This document shows, one piece after another, positions 25,908 to 34,457 of a stretch of 64,000 nt of DNA. This DNA comes from MPNP01 sp963668325. GTDB lineage: Bacteria > Pseudomonadota > Alphaproteobacteria > Rhodobacterales > Rhodobacteraceae. Made by a program: the position numbers and the translations under genes. Location: the NCBI GenBank assembly GCA_963668325.1, contig OY764222.1, positions 744,001-808,000 on the forward strand, read 5' to 3'. The first letter of the stretch is position 1, and every line of letters begins with the position of its first letter. The notes under the pieces were generated by a model. The model saw only the letters and a list, made by a program, of their open reading frames with translations, was not told where the DNA came from and made no database searches.

Positions 25908-26897
25908 ATGAAACACTATTTGGATTTTGAAAAACCCATCGCTGATCTGGATATCCAGATCTCTGAATTGCAGGCAATACCTGATTTTGATACAAACGAA
26001 GCCTTACAAGCTTCAAAAAAACGCTTGACCAAAAGAGTAGATAAACAATTAAAGGATATTTATAAAAAACTTACTCCTTGGCAAAAATGTCAGGTAGCCC
26101 GACATCCTGATCGACCTCATTACATTGATTATGTCAACGCATTGTTCACCGAATGCACCCTCTTGGCCGGTGATCGAAATTTTTCTGATGATCAGGCCGT
26201 TTTGGGCTATTTGGCTCGATTTGATGACAAACCTGTCGTTGTTATCGGTCAGGAAAAAGGTCATGATACAAAATCCAGGCTGGTACACAATTTTGGCATG
26301 GCCAGACCAGAAGGGTATCGTAAGGCAATTCGGTTGATGGATCTTGCTGACAAGTTCGGACTTCCAGTGATCGCTGTGGTTGATACTCCAGGTGCCTATC
26401 CAGGGCTTGGTGCCGAAGAACGGGGACAATCCGAGGCTATTGCCCGAACAATCGAAAAGAGTCTCGAAATCGGCGTGCCTATCATTTCGGTAATTATTGG
26501 TGAGGGTGGGTCAGGAGGAGCTGTTGCCTTGGCCACTGCCGATCGAAACCTGATGCTGGAAAACTCAATTTATTCCGTGATCAGCCCGGAGGGTTGTGCT
26601 TCCATTCTATGGAAAAATTCTGAAATGATGAGTACAGCAGCCAACGCCCTCAAACTGACTGCAACCGACATGAAAGAATACGGCGTTATTGATAAGATTA
26701 TTCCAGAACCGATTGGAGGAGCACACCGAGACCCTTACCAGGTGTATAAATCACTTAAAACAACTTTAAGATCGGCCCTGAAAGAAATTGGTCAGAAACG
26801 CCCCAATACTCTCCAGAAGGAACGAATTGAAAAGTTTAAAAACATGGGGTTGATTCAAGAAACGAACGCACCGAAAAGACGGGTTAAAATCCTTTAG
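25908..26897 (+). CDS. accA: Acetyl-CoA carboxylase carboxyltransferase alpha subunit
   Basis: Alpha half of the carboxyltransferase that moves CO2 from biotin to acetyl-CoA, committing carbon to fatty acid synthesis. 329 residues: helical N-terminus (YLDFEKPIADLDIQISEL), then a crotonase-type core with GHDTKSRLVHNFGM, DTPGAYPGLGAEERGQSEAI and the oxyanion-hole stretch GEGGSGGAVAL. The partner accD is not in this window. The upstream 365 bases hold only the 40-residue minus-strand ORF. Confidence 0.96.
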   Translation: MKHYLDFEKPIADLDIQISELQAIPDFDTNEALQASKKRLTKRVDKQLKDIYKKLTPWQKCQVARHPDRPHYIDYVNALFTECTLLAGDRNFSDDQAVLGYLARFDDKPVVVIGQEKGHDTKSRLVHNFGMARPEGYRKAIRLMDLADKFGLPVIAVVDTPGAYPGLGAEERGQSEAIARTIEKSLEIGVPIISVIIGEGGSGGAVALATADRNLMLENSIYSVISPEGCASILWKNSEMMSTAANALKLTATDMKEYGVIDKIIPEPIGGAHRDPYQVYKSLKTTLRSALKEIGQKRPNTLQKERIEKFKNMGLIQETNAPKRRVKIL

Positions 26898-27304
26898 AAA
26901 ATCATTTTCTCCTGCCACCAGCAAACAAGCCCCCAATATCTTTCTGGTATCATCGAAAATGGGATGTTTTTACCTTTCCACCTGCTGAAAAGACGGAATG
27001 GTGCTTCTTCCCCTGGAGCAAAACTTTCCAGACACTGACTGGTTCAAAGTTCGGATTAGCATGTCATTTCGATCATGTCTGGCTACCTTACTGATACAGG
27101 GATCTTCACCCCCCAAAAGAGATGGGAAATATTCTGCATTATTCTGTCTCAAAAAGTGCCTTTTTTGGTAGAATCGCAGAAATGGCGGATAAAAACAATT
27201 GAAAACGTTCAAAAGCGATTGCCCTGATTTATTACCCCCAAAAAATTTTAATTTTCTATATTAAATCAATTTTTGAAATTTTCATTTTGGTTAGAGGAGA
27301 AAAG
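26898..27304. other. Intergenic region upstream of tmm
   Basis: About 400 bases between accA and tmm. The last 100 bases are AT-rich and probably carry the tmm promoter. A 57-codon plus-strand frame (26998-27171) exists, but it lacks a ribosome binding site and any recognisable motif. I see no terminator with a convincing stem after accA and no RNA gene. Confidence 0.35.
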
Positions 27305-28645
27305 ATGGGGAAGCGAATTGCAATTATCGGTGCAGGTCCTTCAGGATTGGCCCAGCTTAGAGCATTCCAATCGGCCAAGAAAAAAGGTGCTGAAATTCCT
27401 GAGATCGTTTGTTTTGAGAAACAAGAAAATTGGGGTGGTCTTTGGAACTATTCGTGGCGTACAGGTACAGATGAATATGGTGAACCCGTCCACAACTCCA
27501 TGTATCGTTACCTTTGGTCAAATGGACCTAAAGAGGGTTTGGAGTTTGCAGACTATACCTTTGAGGAACACTTTGGTAAAAATATAGCTTCCTATCCACC
27601 CCGTGCAGTTCTCTTTGATTACATCAAGGGCCGAGTCGAAAAGGCTGGCGTAAGGGATTGGATTCGCTTTCGGTCGCCGGTCAGAAGGGTTGAGTATTGT
27701 AAAAGTGATGGAAATTTCAGGGTCATAGCCGAGAACCTTGAAAGCGGAACTGAAACAGATGAGAATTTTGATCATGTTGTGGTCGCCAGTGGGCACTTTT
27801 CGACACCCAATGTGCCGGAATTCGAGGGTTTTGATACCTTCAATGGACGTATTTTGCACGCCCATGATTTTCGCGATGCCAGAGAGTTCATTGGTCAGGA
27901 TATTCTGATCATCGGCACCAGTTATTCTGCCGAAGACATTGGCTCACAATGTTGGAAGTACGGATGTAAGTCTGTAACTGTCAGCCATCGAACTGCCCCC
28001 ATCGGGTTTGATTGGCCGGATAATTGGGAAGAGGTCCCTCTCCTGACCAAAGTGGCAAACAAGACAGCTACCTTTAAGGATGGATCAAGCAAAAAAATTG
28101 ATTCGATCATATTATGTACGGGTTATCTCCACCACTTCCCCTTCCTGGAAGAAAGCCTGAAACTGAAAACAGCAAACCGTTTGGCCACAGCAGATCTCTT
28201 CAAGGGTGTGGTCTGGGCTCACAATCCGAAAATGTTTTATCTTGGCATGCAGGATCAATGGTATACATTCAATATGTTTGATGCTCAAGCCTGGTATGTA
28301 AGAGATGTTATTTTGGGTCGAATCGAGGTTCCTGGCAAGGATGAAATGCTGGCCGATGTAGCTTCCAGAGTCGCCGAAGAAGATGCAATAGATGATCCCT
28401 ATGGCCCTATAGTCTACCAAGGGAATTATGTCAGGGAGCTAATCGCAGATACTGATTATCCCAGTTTTGATGTCGATACTTCCGACAAGGCCTTCATACA
28501 ATGGAAAAAACATAAGAAGCAGGATATCATGGCCTTCCGGGATAATGGTTATGTATCTCCAATGACTGGGGTACTGGCACCTCCTCACCACACCAAATGG
28601 GTTGAGGCTATGGATGACTCCTTGGAAAGTTATCTTCAGAGATAA
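27305..28645 (+). CDS. tmm: Trimethylamine monooxygenase (flavin-containing)
   Basis: NADPH-dependent flavin monooxygenase of 446 residues oxidising trimethylamine to trimethylamine N-oxide in marine bacteria; it may also oxidise dimethylsulfide. FAD-binding motif GAGPSG near 10-15, FMO signature FNGRILHAHDF (FxGxxxHxxxF), NADPH-binding GTSYSAEDIGSQ, and the Tmm-typical LFKGVVWAHNPKMFYLGMQDQWYTFNMFDAQAW. The ATG at 27305 has AGGAG six bases upstream; an in-frame TTG 18 bases earlier is unlikely. No tdm (TMAO demethylase) or TMAO transporter gene is adjacent, so the rest of the pathway must lie elsewhere. Overall likeness to characterised Tmm proteins is high by eye. Confidence 0.92.
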   Translation: MGKRIAIIGAGPSGLAQLRAFQSAKKKGAEIPEIVCFEKQENWGGLWNYSWRTGTDEYGEPVHNSMYRYLWSNGPKEGLEFADYTFEEHFGKNIASYPPRAVLFDYIKGRVEKAGVRDWIRFRSPVRRVEYCKSDGNFRVIAENLESGTETDENFDHVVVASGHFSTPNVPEFEGFDTFNGRILHAHDFRDAREFIGQDILIIGTSYSAEDIGSQCWKYGCKSVTVSHRTAPIGFDWPDNWEEVPLLTKVANKTATFKDGSSKKIDSIILCTGYLHHFPFLEESLKLKTANRLATADLFKGVVWAHNPKMFYLGMQDQWYTFNMFDAQAWYVRDVILGRIEVPGKDEMLADVASRVAEEDAIDDPYGPIVYQGNYVRELIADTDYPSFDVDTSDKAFIQWKKHKKQDIMAFRDNGYVSPMTGVLAPPHHTKWVEAMDDSLESYLQR

Positions 28646-28661
28646 TAATCATATCTTCTCT

Positions 28662-28742
28662 TCAAAAGCCCTGGGATGGATTAAAATCATCATCGTAATC
28701 CCGGTTTGGGGCAGATGCAGGTCTAAGGTTGGCAGCCTTAAT
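28662..28742 (-). pseudogene. Severed 3' end of the ATPase-ankyrin gene
   Basis: On the far side of the insertion sequence the minus strand reads KAANLRPASAPNRDYDDDF then NPSQGF and TGA. If the IS and one copy of the TAATTA target duplication are removed, this segment joins in frame to the ATPase-ankyrin gene ending at residue 495 (TQKLII), giving an original protein of about 520 residues. The tail is separated from tmm by 16 bases. Confidence 0.8.
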
Positions 28743-28744
28743 TA
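28739..28744. repeat. Target site duplication, left copy
   Basis: TAATTA directly before the left inverted repeat of the insertion sequence; the identical right copy is at 30570-30575. Removing one copy with the element restores the reading frame of the interrupted gene. Confidence 0.75.
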
Positions 28745-28969
28745 GTGTCTGCCCAGAAAATACCTGATTTTTGGCAAATTGCCATAAATACATTTTCCCA
28801 GATTCATTTTCCAAACAAAAATTTTCAGATTTGAGCTTGGTTTTTCACAAAAAAACGACTTTTTGAACAACTTTTTCCACAAATTATCCGATCTTTCCCA
28901 ACTCAAGACAGACCTCCCCTGGCCGTCTTTTTGGGGACGATTATTTGGGTTTTGTTGCAGTTGGTTTCG

Positions 28970-30415
28970 TCAGGCCGCCAGGCGTGGTCGTTTGTCCGGC
29001 AGTAGTAATCTTTTCAGATCCTCTTTCTTCTTCCTACGTAACAAACGACCCAAATGATGAATATTGGACGCAACCACTGACAAGGCTACCACACGCTCAA
29101 ACCCATCAGCTCCATACGCGCGAACACGGGCCAGACCATGATGCTCAAGGCCATTGATCTTCGATTCTATCCCCGGATGTTTCTTCCGCATGGCAACAAA
29201 CTTGCTCCCACTTTCCCGTTCCCGGTCAGCCTTCGACCAACGACCCTTCCGAGGTAGAACATTCTCCGCAAGAAGTTCATCCAGACGAACCCGATTGGCC
29301 GGACTGTGAAAGCCACGGTCAAAACTGCAAGCCCGAAGGGACGGGAAAAGGAACTGGGTTTCCTCAACCATTGGTTGGGCATGATCAACATCACTCCCTT
29401 TCCACATGATCCGGTGATGCAGGATAAAACCACAATCATCTTCCAGGACGCAGACCGGTACACCTAATTCAACCGGAACCCCGGCCTTGCCTTTGGAGAT
29501 CCAGCGGGTGTGCTCCTCAAAAATTGAATAGACCTTTTCAGCGGTGGGTATCGTTTCGCCCTGCAGCAAGCGACGGCCAATCTGATCAATCTGACGGTGG
29601 GCATGACGAAGATAATTGGCAATGGCCACTAAGACCTTGTCTTTGGTTACACCCACAGCACGCAACGCGACCAAAGTCTCTTCGGCCCTGGCGACAAGAT
29701 CATCACACTGGCCAAGATAAGCCTTGACATCATCCACACTGGCTCGCCTGGTCTTTCGCACCGCATGAAACTTCTGCTTGACCGAAGCCCTCAAATGTTT
29801 CCATTGACGCCACCCACCAAGATCAGAAGCGCTGGCCTCATGACCAATCTCACGAAGAAGACAACGCATCGCATCCCATAACAGATTGACATCAGTCGGA
29901 TAATGAACATCCGTTTCCACGACAAAGGAATCACACCGCCCGTGCAACGTTGCGCCAAGCTTTTTTTTTGACACTTTGTGACCACTATCGACAATCAGCT
30001 TGCCAACCGCGGCCAATAACTCTGGCGTCAACAGGGTGACATTATCAACAATCGTCTGGTGGGAATAAGTGGTTTTATCCCAGATGTCAGCATGACCAAG
30101 AAACTGGCGAACAGCACTATGGTGATTGACCAAATCCTGCAGACGGTCAAAATCACAACCCAGTCCCTGCATCACTACTCCCATAACCAGAATCTGCCAC
30201 AAATCCATCCCCGGCCGGCCCAACTTGTGATTGGCATTGGTAACCAATCCTTCCTCCAGGAGAGTAAAAAGTCGTTCCCGCAGAGACTGGTCAGTATAAA
30301 GATGTTGAAGACCGATCAAGATGGCTGGGGTGTCATCTCTCGATTTGTAATCCAGATTAATATTTGCTATGTCAATGTCACCAAGTTCGCGGAGTGGTTT
30401 GATCGTATGTCGCAT
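28970..30415 (-). CDS. Transposase of the ISNCY-like insertion sequence
   Basis: 481-residue DDE transposase. Candidate catalytic residues: Asp in FVVETDVHYPTDVNLLWDA, Asp in CSFDRGFHSPANR, and Glu in HPGIESKINGLEHHGL. The start RHTIKPLRELGDIDI, the GRPGMDLWQILVMGV segment and the VETDVHYPTD block are typical of the ISNCY group (ISDol1-like) as I recall it. The frame is intact from ATG to stop, so the element may still be active. A hairpin near the right end (30517-30538) could block transcription entering from outside. Confidence 0.9.
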   Translation of the reverse strand: MRHTIKPLRELGDIDIANINLDYKSRDDTPAILIGLQHLYTDQSLRERLFTLLEEGLVTNANHKLGRPGMDLWQILVMGVVMQGLGCDFDRLQDLVNHHSAVRQFLGHADIWDKTTYSHQTIVDNVTLLTPELLAAVGKLIVDSGHKVSKKKLGATLHGRCDSFVVETDVHYPTDVNLLWDAMRCLLREIGHEASASDLGGWRQWKHLRASVKQKFHAVRKTRRASVDDVKAYLGQCDDLVARAEETLVALRAVGVTKDKVLVAIANYLRHAHRQIDQIGRRLLQGETIPTAEKVYSIFEEHTRWISKGKAGVPVELGVPVCVLEDDCGFILHHRIMWKGSDVDHAQPMVEETQFLFPSLRACSFDRGFHSPANRVRLDELLAENVLPRKGRWSKADRERESGSKFVAMRKKHPGIESKINGLEHHGLARVRAYGADGFERVVALSVVASNIHHLGRLLRRKKKEDLKRLLLPDKRPRLAA

Positions 30416-30516
30416 TGTCTCATCGCTCGAAGAAGTGTTACTTTTGGATAAGATCAGGCCTTATTTTGGGAAAAAACATATTTTAGAACTGATCTTGAAA
30501 GAAGATTCGCATATCA

Positions 30517-30538
30517 AAACCCCTATTGCAAGGGGTTT
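30517..30538 (-). terminator. Hairpin inside the right end of the insertion sequence
   Basis: AAACCCC pairs with GGGGTTT (extendable by one T-A pair) over a six-base loop. On the minus strand the stem is followed by TTTTGAT, so it resembles a terminator placed upstream of the transposase gene; such elements limit read-through into transposases from outside promoters. Confidence 0.5.
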
Positions 30539-30546
30539 GGGAACAA

Positions 30547-32055
30547 TTAAATCATTCTCGGGCAGACACTAATTATCAACTTCTGGGTATAACTTCCCTT
30601 CTTAGCCAAATCTTGGGGGAGACGGTTCCTGTGATCGCGAAGATGAGGATCAGCCCCTTTCTTCAACAATAAACTGGTGACCTTATCCCAATTGTTTTCG
30701 GCAGCAATATGCAACGGTGTACGCCTCCAGGCATCAATCCCATTGATGTCATAACCATCTGAAAGACATGCTTTTATCTCATCATCTAACCCAGCATATG
30801 CTGATGTATGGAGGGGAGACCCGGTACTAGCTACCGAAAAAGATTGCAACGAGGGGATCGGGCATTTAAATCTATGTATAGTAGGAGAATCAATATGATT
30901 GATTAGGCCATAGTGGAGGAGGAAATTAAAATTCAGCCTGGGCAAATCTGGATCTGAAACTAATTCAGCCCATTGAGGTTTTTTGAGAGTTTTATTGATG
31001 ATTGTTCTGATTTCTTCACCTTCTCTAGGTATCGGTCCAATGTCAGCCATGATCTCACCAATAATCCTTGGGGTTGAATAAAATGGACCGAACCGGGTAT
31101 TGTAATAATCTGCACGGATTAAAGCTGCGTTCCTTTTGACAGTATGAGGGTCAACTGCTGCCAGATTACCATCAGTTTTCAGCAGTTCCCTGCCCAAAGC
31201 CCTCACCATGGTGTTTTCCAAATGCTTGGGCCAGCCATCAACCCAGCCCCCAATCCGATCACCCCAATCTGAAGTTATTTCCGGGATGGTCCTGACATTA
31301 AAATAATCCACAAACTTCCCCAAGGATTCCTTAACCTCGGGTGGGGATAAAGGTTGCAGGTTTTGAACCGCCCCCTCCTCAAATCGAGAAATCCCAACCT
31401 GCTGCAAAACAATCCTACTATTGGCCAGTCCTGCCAATACAGGTAGTATAGGATAACCGTTGCTTCCACTGTGAAGTCGGAGTAAAGCTTTCGCTGCATC
31501 TGAATGTTCATCCCCGGGTATGGTTTGTACCTCATCAATCAGGAGCATGACCGTGTAATTCGGGGGGACCATTGGCTTGGGCTTATTGCTTTGATTAATT
31601 GAGATCCCAACACCTAAGGCAGAGACAGATGATACGGCACCAAGCGAAGTCCGGATCATATCCTTTACCCCATCAACTGATATATCTGTAACAAGTTCGT
31701 CAATCGTATCATGAATTCGTTTTCTGATATAATCCAAGGAAAGACTTTTTGATTCATTGATCATGACGGGTATGGTCTTGTACCTTTCCTTCTCGTCGTT
31801 CAATTGTTCAATACAGTTCATTCTGATTTTTTTTAACACGGACGTTTTGCCAACTCCAGGTGGCCCCTGGATTACTTGGGTCATACCTTCGGCCGAAGCA
31901 TCCATGTATTTTTCCTGGTGATTGTTGCTGACAATCTTGCTTTTTATTTCGATCCTGAACAGCAGGTTTTCCCTTCCCGTAAAAAACGGATTGATAATCC
32001 GGTCCGGTTTCACAAGGAAATCTTCTAGCTTTTTCGCATCAAATGTTTTTGTCAT
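30547..32055 (-). CDS. P-loop ATPase with C-terminal ankyrin repeats, 3' end cut by the IS
   Basis: 502 residues as it stands. The N-terminal half is an AAA/STAND-like NTPase: Walker A GPPGVGKTS near 64-72, Walker B VMLLIDEVQT near 169-178, and a winged-helix-like stretch before the C-terminal ankyrin repeats (SPLHTSAYAGLDDEIKACL and RRTPLHIAAENNWDKVTSLL). No signal peptide or membrane segment. The last seven residues (SVCPRMI) and the stop codon are encoded by the insertion sequence; the native tail of 25 residues lies beyond it. Function unknown: NTPase plus repeat-sensor architecture is used in signalling and anti-phage proteins, but no effector domain is visible here. It stands alone, flanked by intergenic DNA and the IS. 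Confidence 0.8.
   Translation of the reverse strand: MTKTFDAKKLEDFLVKPDRIINPFFTGRENLLFRIEIKSKIVSNNHQEKYMDASAEGMTQVIQGPPGVGKTSVLKKIRMNCIEQLNDEKERYKTIPVMINESKSLSLDYIRKRIHDTIDELVTDISVDGVKDMIRTSLGAVSSVSALGVGISINQSNKPKPMVPPNYTVMLLIDEVQTIPGDEHSDAAKALLRLHSGSNGYPILPVLAGLANSRIVLQQVGISRFEEGAVQNLQPLSPPEVKESLGKFVDYFNVRTIPEITSDWGDRIGGWVDGWPKHLENTMVRALGRELLKTDGNLAAVDPHTVKRNAALIRADYYNTRFGPFYSTPRIIGEIMADIGPIPREGEEIRTIINKTLKKPQWAELVSDPDLPRLNFNFLLHYGLINHIDSPTIHRFKCPIPSLQSFSVASTGSPLHTSAYAGLDDEIKACLSDGYDINGIDAWRRTPLHIAAENNWDKVTSLLLKKGADPHLRDHRNRLPQDLAKKGSYTQKLIISVCPRMI
30570..30575. repeat. Target site duplication, right copy
   Basis: TAATTA directly after the right inverted repeat of the insertion sequence, matching the left copy at 28739-28744. 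Confidence 0.75.
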
Positions 32056-32417
32056 AATTCCAACCTACTGTAATCAGTATATCATAAATGGTTAGGAATA
32101 GTCGTAATGAAACCTTGGGGGTAAAAATGACTGTGGATATCTCTGTGGATGAATTGCGCTTGCGATCAATGATTTGGAGGTGATGGCTGCTACAATTTCA
32201 CCCTTTTTGAGTAAAAATTTTTAGATACTCAAGTCAGGACAAGAATCTCATGGCACCAACAAAAACGGTTTTATGAGTACGTTCAAACCATTTGATGCTA
32301 GTAGAAATGTAGTGCCCCAAATTGAAGGGTGGGTCCTTATACCATAGTGGTTTCAGCGTTTGAATGTCGGAAGTCTGGAAAGCATTTAACACAAAAATGT
32401 GCCTATCTACGCTAGGA
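32056..32417. other. Intergenic region with two DnaA-box-like sites
   Basis: 362 bases between the ATPase-ankyrin gene and plsC. TGTGGATAT (32132-32140) and TGTGGATGA (32144-32152) each differ by one base from the DnaA box complement TGTGNATAA. About 55 bases further on, TGAGTA and TACTCA (32208-32231) form an inverted repeat around an AT-rich 12-base centre. The minus strand next to 32056 has a TATACT that could be the -10 element of the ATPase-ankyrin gene. No gene is seen. Confidence 0.35.
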
Positions 32418-33131
32418 TTATTTTGGCAAAATTTCGTCTATCAAACGATTTGAATTTTCCTCTATTACGGTTTCGATTTGTTCCATAAATTCCCTTTGAC
32501 CTAAACCCTGATCTATTGGTGGAAGAAATTCCACCACAGCTGTACCTGGCTTTCGTAATATTGCCTTCCTAGGCCAGAAGCATCCAACATTTGTTGCAAC
32601 AGGAATACAGGGCTTGTTCAGCATCTCGTAAATTACGAAAGCTCCTATTTTATATGGCAATTTCTGGTTTGGTGCCACCCTGGTACCCTGTGGATAAATG
32701 ACCAGCTGGCTCTCCTTCGATTGGGAGGAATTAATACCCTGGATCAATTGATTTATTGCCTGTTTTTTCTTGCCCCTGTCTACAACCACACAACCTATTT
32801 TCCGAGCAAAATAGCCCACGAAGGGTGTATTTTTAAGTTGTTTCTTCATCACGAAACGAGGCCGGGGCAGGACACTGCACAAAATTAATATATCAAAAAA
32901 TGACTGGTGTTTTGCACAGACCAAAACTTCATCTTCTGGAGGCGTACCCCTTACCTCGGTTTTCAAACCAACCAGGTGGTGGGCGGAAAACCTGACCCAA
33001 AGGCAATAATTTCGAACTCCTCTGAATGTCCATTCCTGACTGATCAAAGTCAATGGCATATAAATTAAGGCCATTATGGCCATAACAAAGTACATTTGAA
33101 CAATGAAAACTAATGATTTTAGCCACTGCAT
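32418..33131 (-). CDS. plsC: 1-acyl-sn-glycerol-3-phosphate acyltransferase
   Basis: Membrane-bound acyltransferase that makes phosphatidic acid from lysophosphatidic acid. 237 residues with an N-terminal hydrophobic segment (about 8-30), the catalytic HX4D motif in KHQSFFD, PRFVMKKQLKNTPFVG as the substrate-binding block, and YPQGTR (block III, in place of the more common PEGTR). It lies 40 bases downstream of dapB on the same strand. Confidence 0.9.
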   Translation of the reverse strand: MQWLKSLVFIVQMYFVMAIMALIYMPLTLISQEWTFRGVRNYCLWVRFSAHHLVGLKTEVRGTPPEDEVLVCAKHQSFFDILILCSVLPRPRFVMKKQLKNTPFVGYFARKIGCVVVDRGKKKQAINQLIQGINSSQSKESQLVIYPQGTRVAPNQKLPYKIGAFVIYEMLNKPCIPVATNVGCFWPRKAILRKPGTAVVEFLPPIDQGLGQREFMEQIETVIEENSNRLIDEILPK

Positions 33132-33171
33132 GGTTCGTTCCTGGAATTGGTGAAACCAATAAACCTGATAC

Positions 33172-33987
33172 TCAGAGTCCTAAAACATCAAACATGTCAT
33201 ATAATCCAGAGGGCTGTTCCAATCCCCAAAGGGCGGCTTTCAAGGCTCCCGATGCATAAATGGAACGATCTGTTGCAATGTGTGAAAGCATGATCCTTTC
33301 TCCATTGCCGACAAAAATTACTTCATGTTCACCGACTATGTTGCCCCCACGAATTGCTGAAAATCCAATGTTGCCTCTTTTCCTTGCACCAACATGCCCG
33401 TATCTGGGTTCGTCAATGTGGTCCATCAATTCCAATTTCCTGCCCTTGGCGGCTGCATTTCCCAACATCAGAGCCGTTCCTGATGGGGCGTCTACCTTGT
33501 GGTGGTGGTGAGCTTCGACAATTTCTATATCAAAGTCAGCATCTAACGAAGCTGCAACCTTTTCGGTAAGTTTTACCAGAAGATTGACTCCCATAGACAT
33601 GTTGCCAGCTTTAATGATCACAGCTTGTCCAGACGATTCCTTAATGGCCTTTTCCTGGTCCTGATTAATCCCCGTGGTTCCGATTACATGTACAAATTTC
33701 AACTTGGAGGCCAATTCAGCCAAGTACGTACTAGAAGTTGGTGAACTGAAATCAATGACGGCATCAACATCCTTGAAAGCAACTTCGGGATTATCCTGTA
33801 CGGTGACCGCAAGGGGATATTCCGGATTTACATCCAGCAGAGACTTGCCAACCCAGGGATGGTCTGTTCTTTCAGTAGCCGCGGATAATTTCATCTTTTC
33901 TGAGTTGGAGATGGATTTGATCAGCATTTGCCCCATTCGTCCCGAGGCCCCAACAACACCAATTTGAGGTATGTTACTCAATTTCAA
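33172..33987 (-). CDS. dapB: 4-hydroxy-tetrahydrodipicolinate reductase
   Basis: NAD(P)H-dependent step of the diaminopimelate-lysine pathway. 271 residues: nucleotide-binding GASGRMGQ near the N-terminus, GTTGINQDQ, and the catalytic signature EAHHHHKVDAPSGTALM. The start is TTG at 33987, or a second TTG at 33981 that is better spaced from GGGAGA. It is divergent from rbfA, and the 70 to 80 bases between them should hold both promoters. Confidence 0.95.
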   Translation of the reverse strand: MKLSNIPQIGVVGASGRMGQMLIKSISNSEKMKLSAATERTDHPWVGKSLLDVNPEYPLAVTVQDNPEVAFKDVDAVIDFSSPTSSTYLAELASKLKFVHVIGTTGINQDQEKAIKESSGQAVIIKAGNMSMGVNLLVKLTEKVAASLDADFDIEIVEAHHHHKVDAPSGTALMLGNAAAKGRKLELMDHIDEPRYGHVGARKRGNIGFSAIRGGNIVGEHEVIFVGNGERIMLSHIATDRSIYASGALKAALWGLEQPSGLYDMFDVLGL

Positions 33988-34070
33988 TTCTCCCAGTAAT
34001 ACTTAAAATATACCAAATCAAACTATATACCTTTTAGTTCTCCTTGGGTTAAAGGTAAATGGGGTGTCAT

Positions 34071-34457
34071 ATGGCGAGATCAACAAAAGGGTTAGGAGGC
34101 CTAACTCAACGCCAGTTAAGAGTGGGTGAACTGGTCCGGCGAGGTTTGGCTGAAATTATTTGCCAGTGGGATTCCTACATCGAAGCGGCAACCCAAGTTT
34201 CCATAACTGTTGGCGAAGTAAGGATGTCCTCAGATCTAAAAAAGGCCACTGTCTATGTATCCCCCCTTGGAGGTAAATTCATGGAAGAAACAGTTGCCGC
34301 CCTCAATGAAAACAGAAAAGAAATCAGGCATCAACTAAATCAAAAACTTACCCTGAAGTTTTCGCCAAGTTTGCATTTTGTATCTGACCCTCTCTATGAC
34401 CAAATGGACAATACAAGGAGGCTGTTTAACCTGGAAGAAGTTAAACGAGACCTTTGA
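34071..34457 (+). CDS. rbfA: 30S ribosome-binding factor A
   Basis: Assists late maturation of the 30S subunit and 16S rRNA 5' end, needed in cold adaptation. 128 residues with a KH-like fold: TQRQLRVGELVRRGLAEII, then VRMSSDLKKATVYVSPLGG, and FVSDPLYDQMDNTRRLFNLE near the C-terminus. I chose the second ATG (34071), preceded by GGGG; the ATG at 34059 would add four residues. It overlaps truB by four bases; in most alphaproteobacteria both lie beside infB, but here infB is about 20 kb away. Confidence 0.93.
   Translation: MARSTKGLGGLTQRQLRVGELVRRGLAEIICQWDSYIEAATQVSITVGEVRMSSDLKKATVYVSPLGGKFMEETVAALNENRKEIRHQLNQKLTLKFSPSLHFVSDPLYDQMDNTRRLFNLEEVKRDL

Larger units (their letters stand above)
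28745..30569 (-). mobile_element. Complete insertion sequence, ISNCY-like
   Basis: About 1.82 kb element with perfect terminal inverted repeats GTGTCTGCCC at the left and its complement at the right, flanked on both sides by TAATTA (or AATT with an 11-bp repeat; the palindromic flank makes the border ambiguous). It carries one transposase gene. Its base composition is visibly more GC-rich than the neighbourhood, which suggests recent acquisition. It interrupts the 3' end of the ATPase-ankyrin gene. I see no passenger gene. Confidence 0.9.

Noticed and set aside
26970..27212. 80-residue minus-strand ORF upstream of tmm
   Set aside because: No recognisable motif, no ribosome binding site, and an odd amino acid composition.
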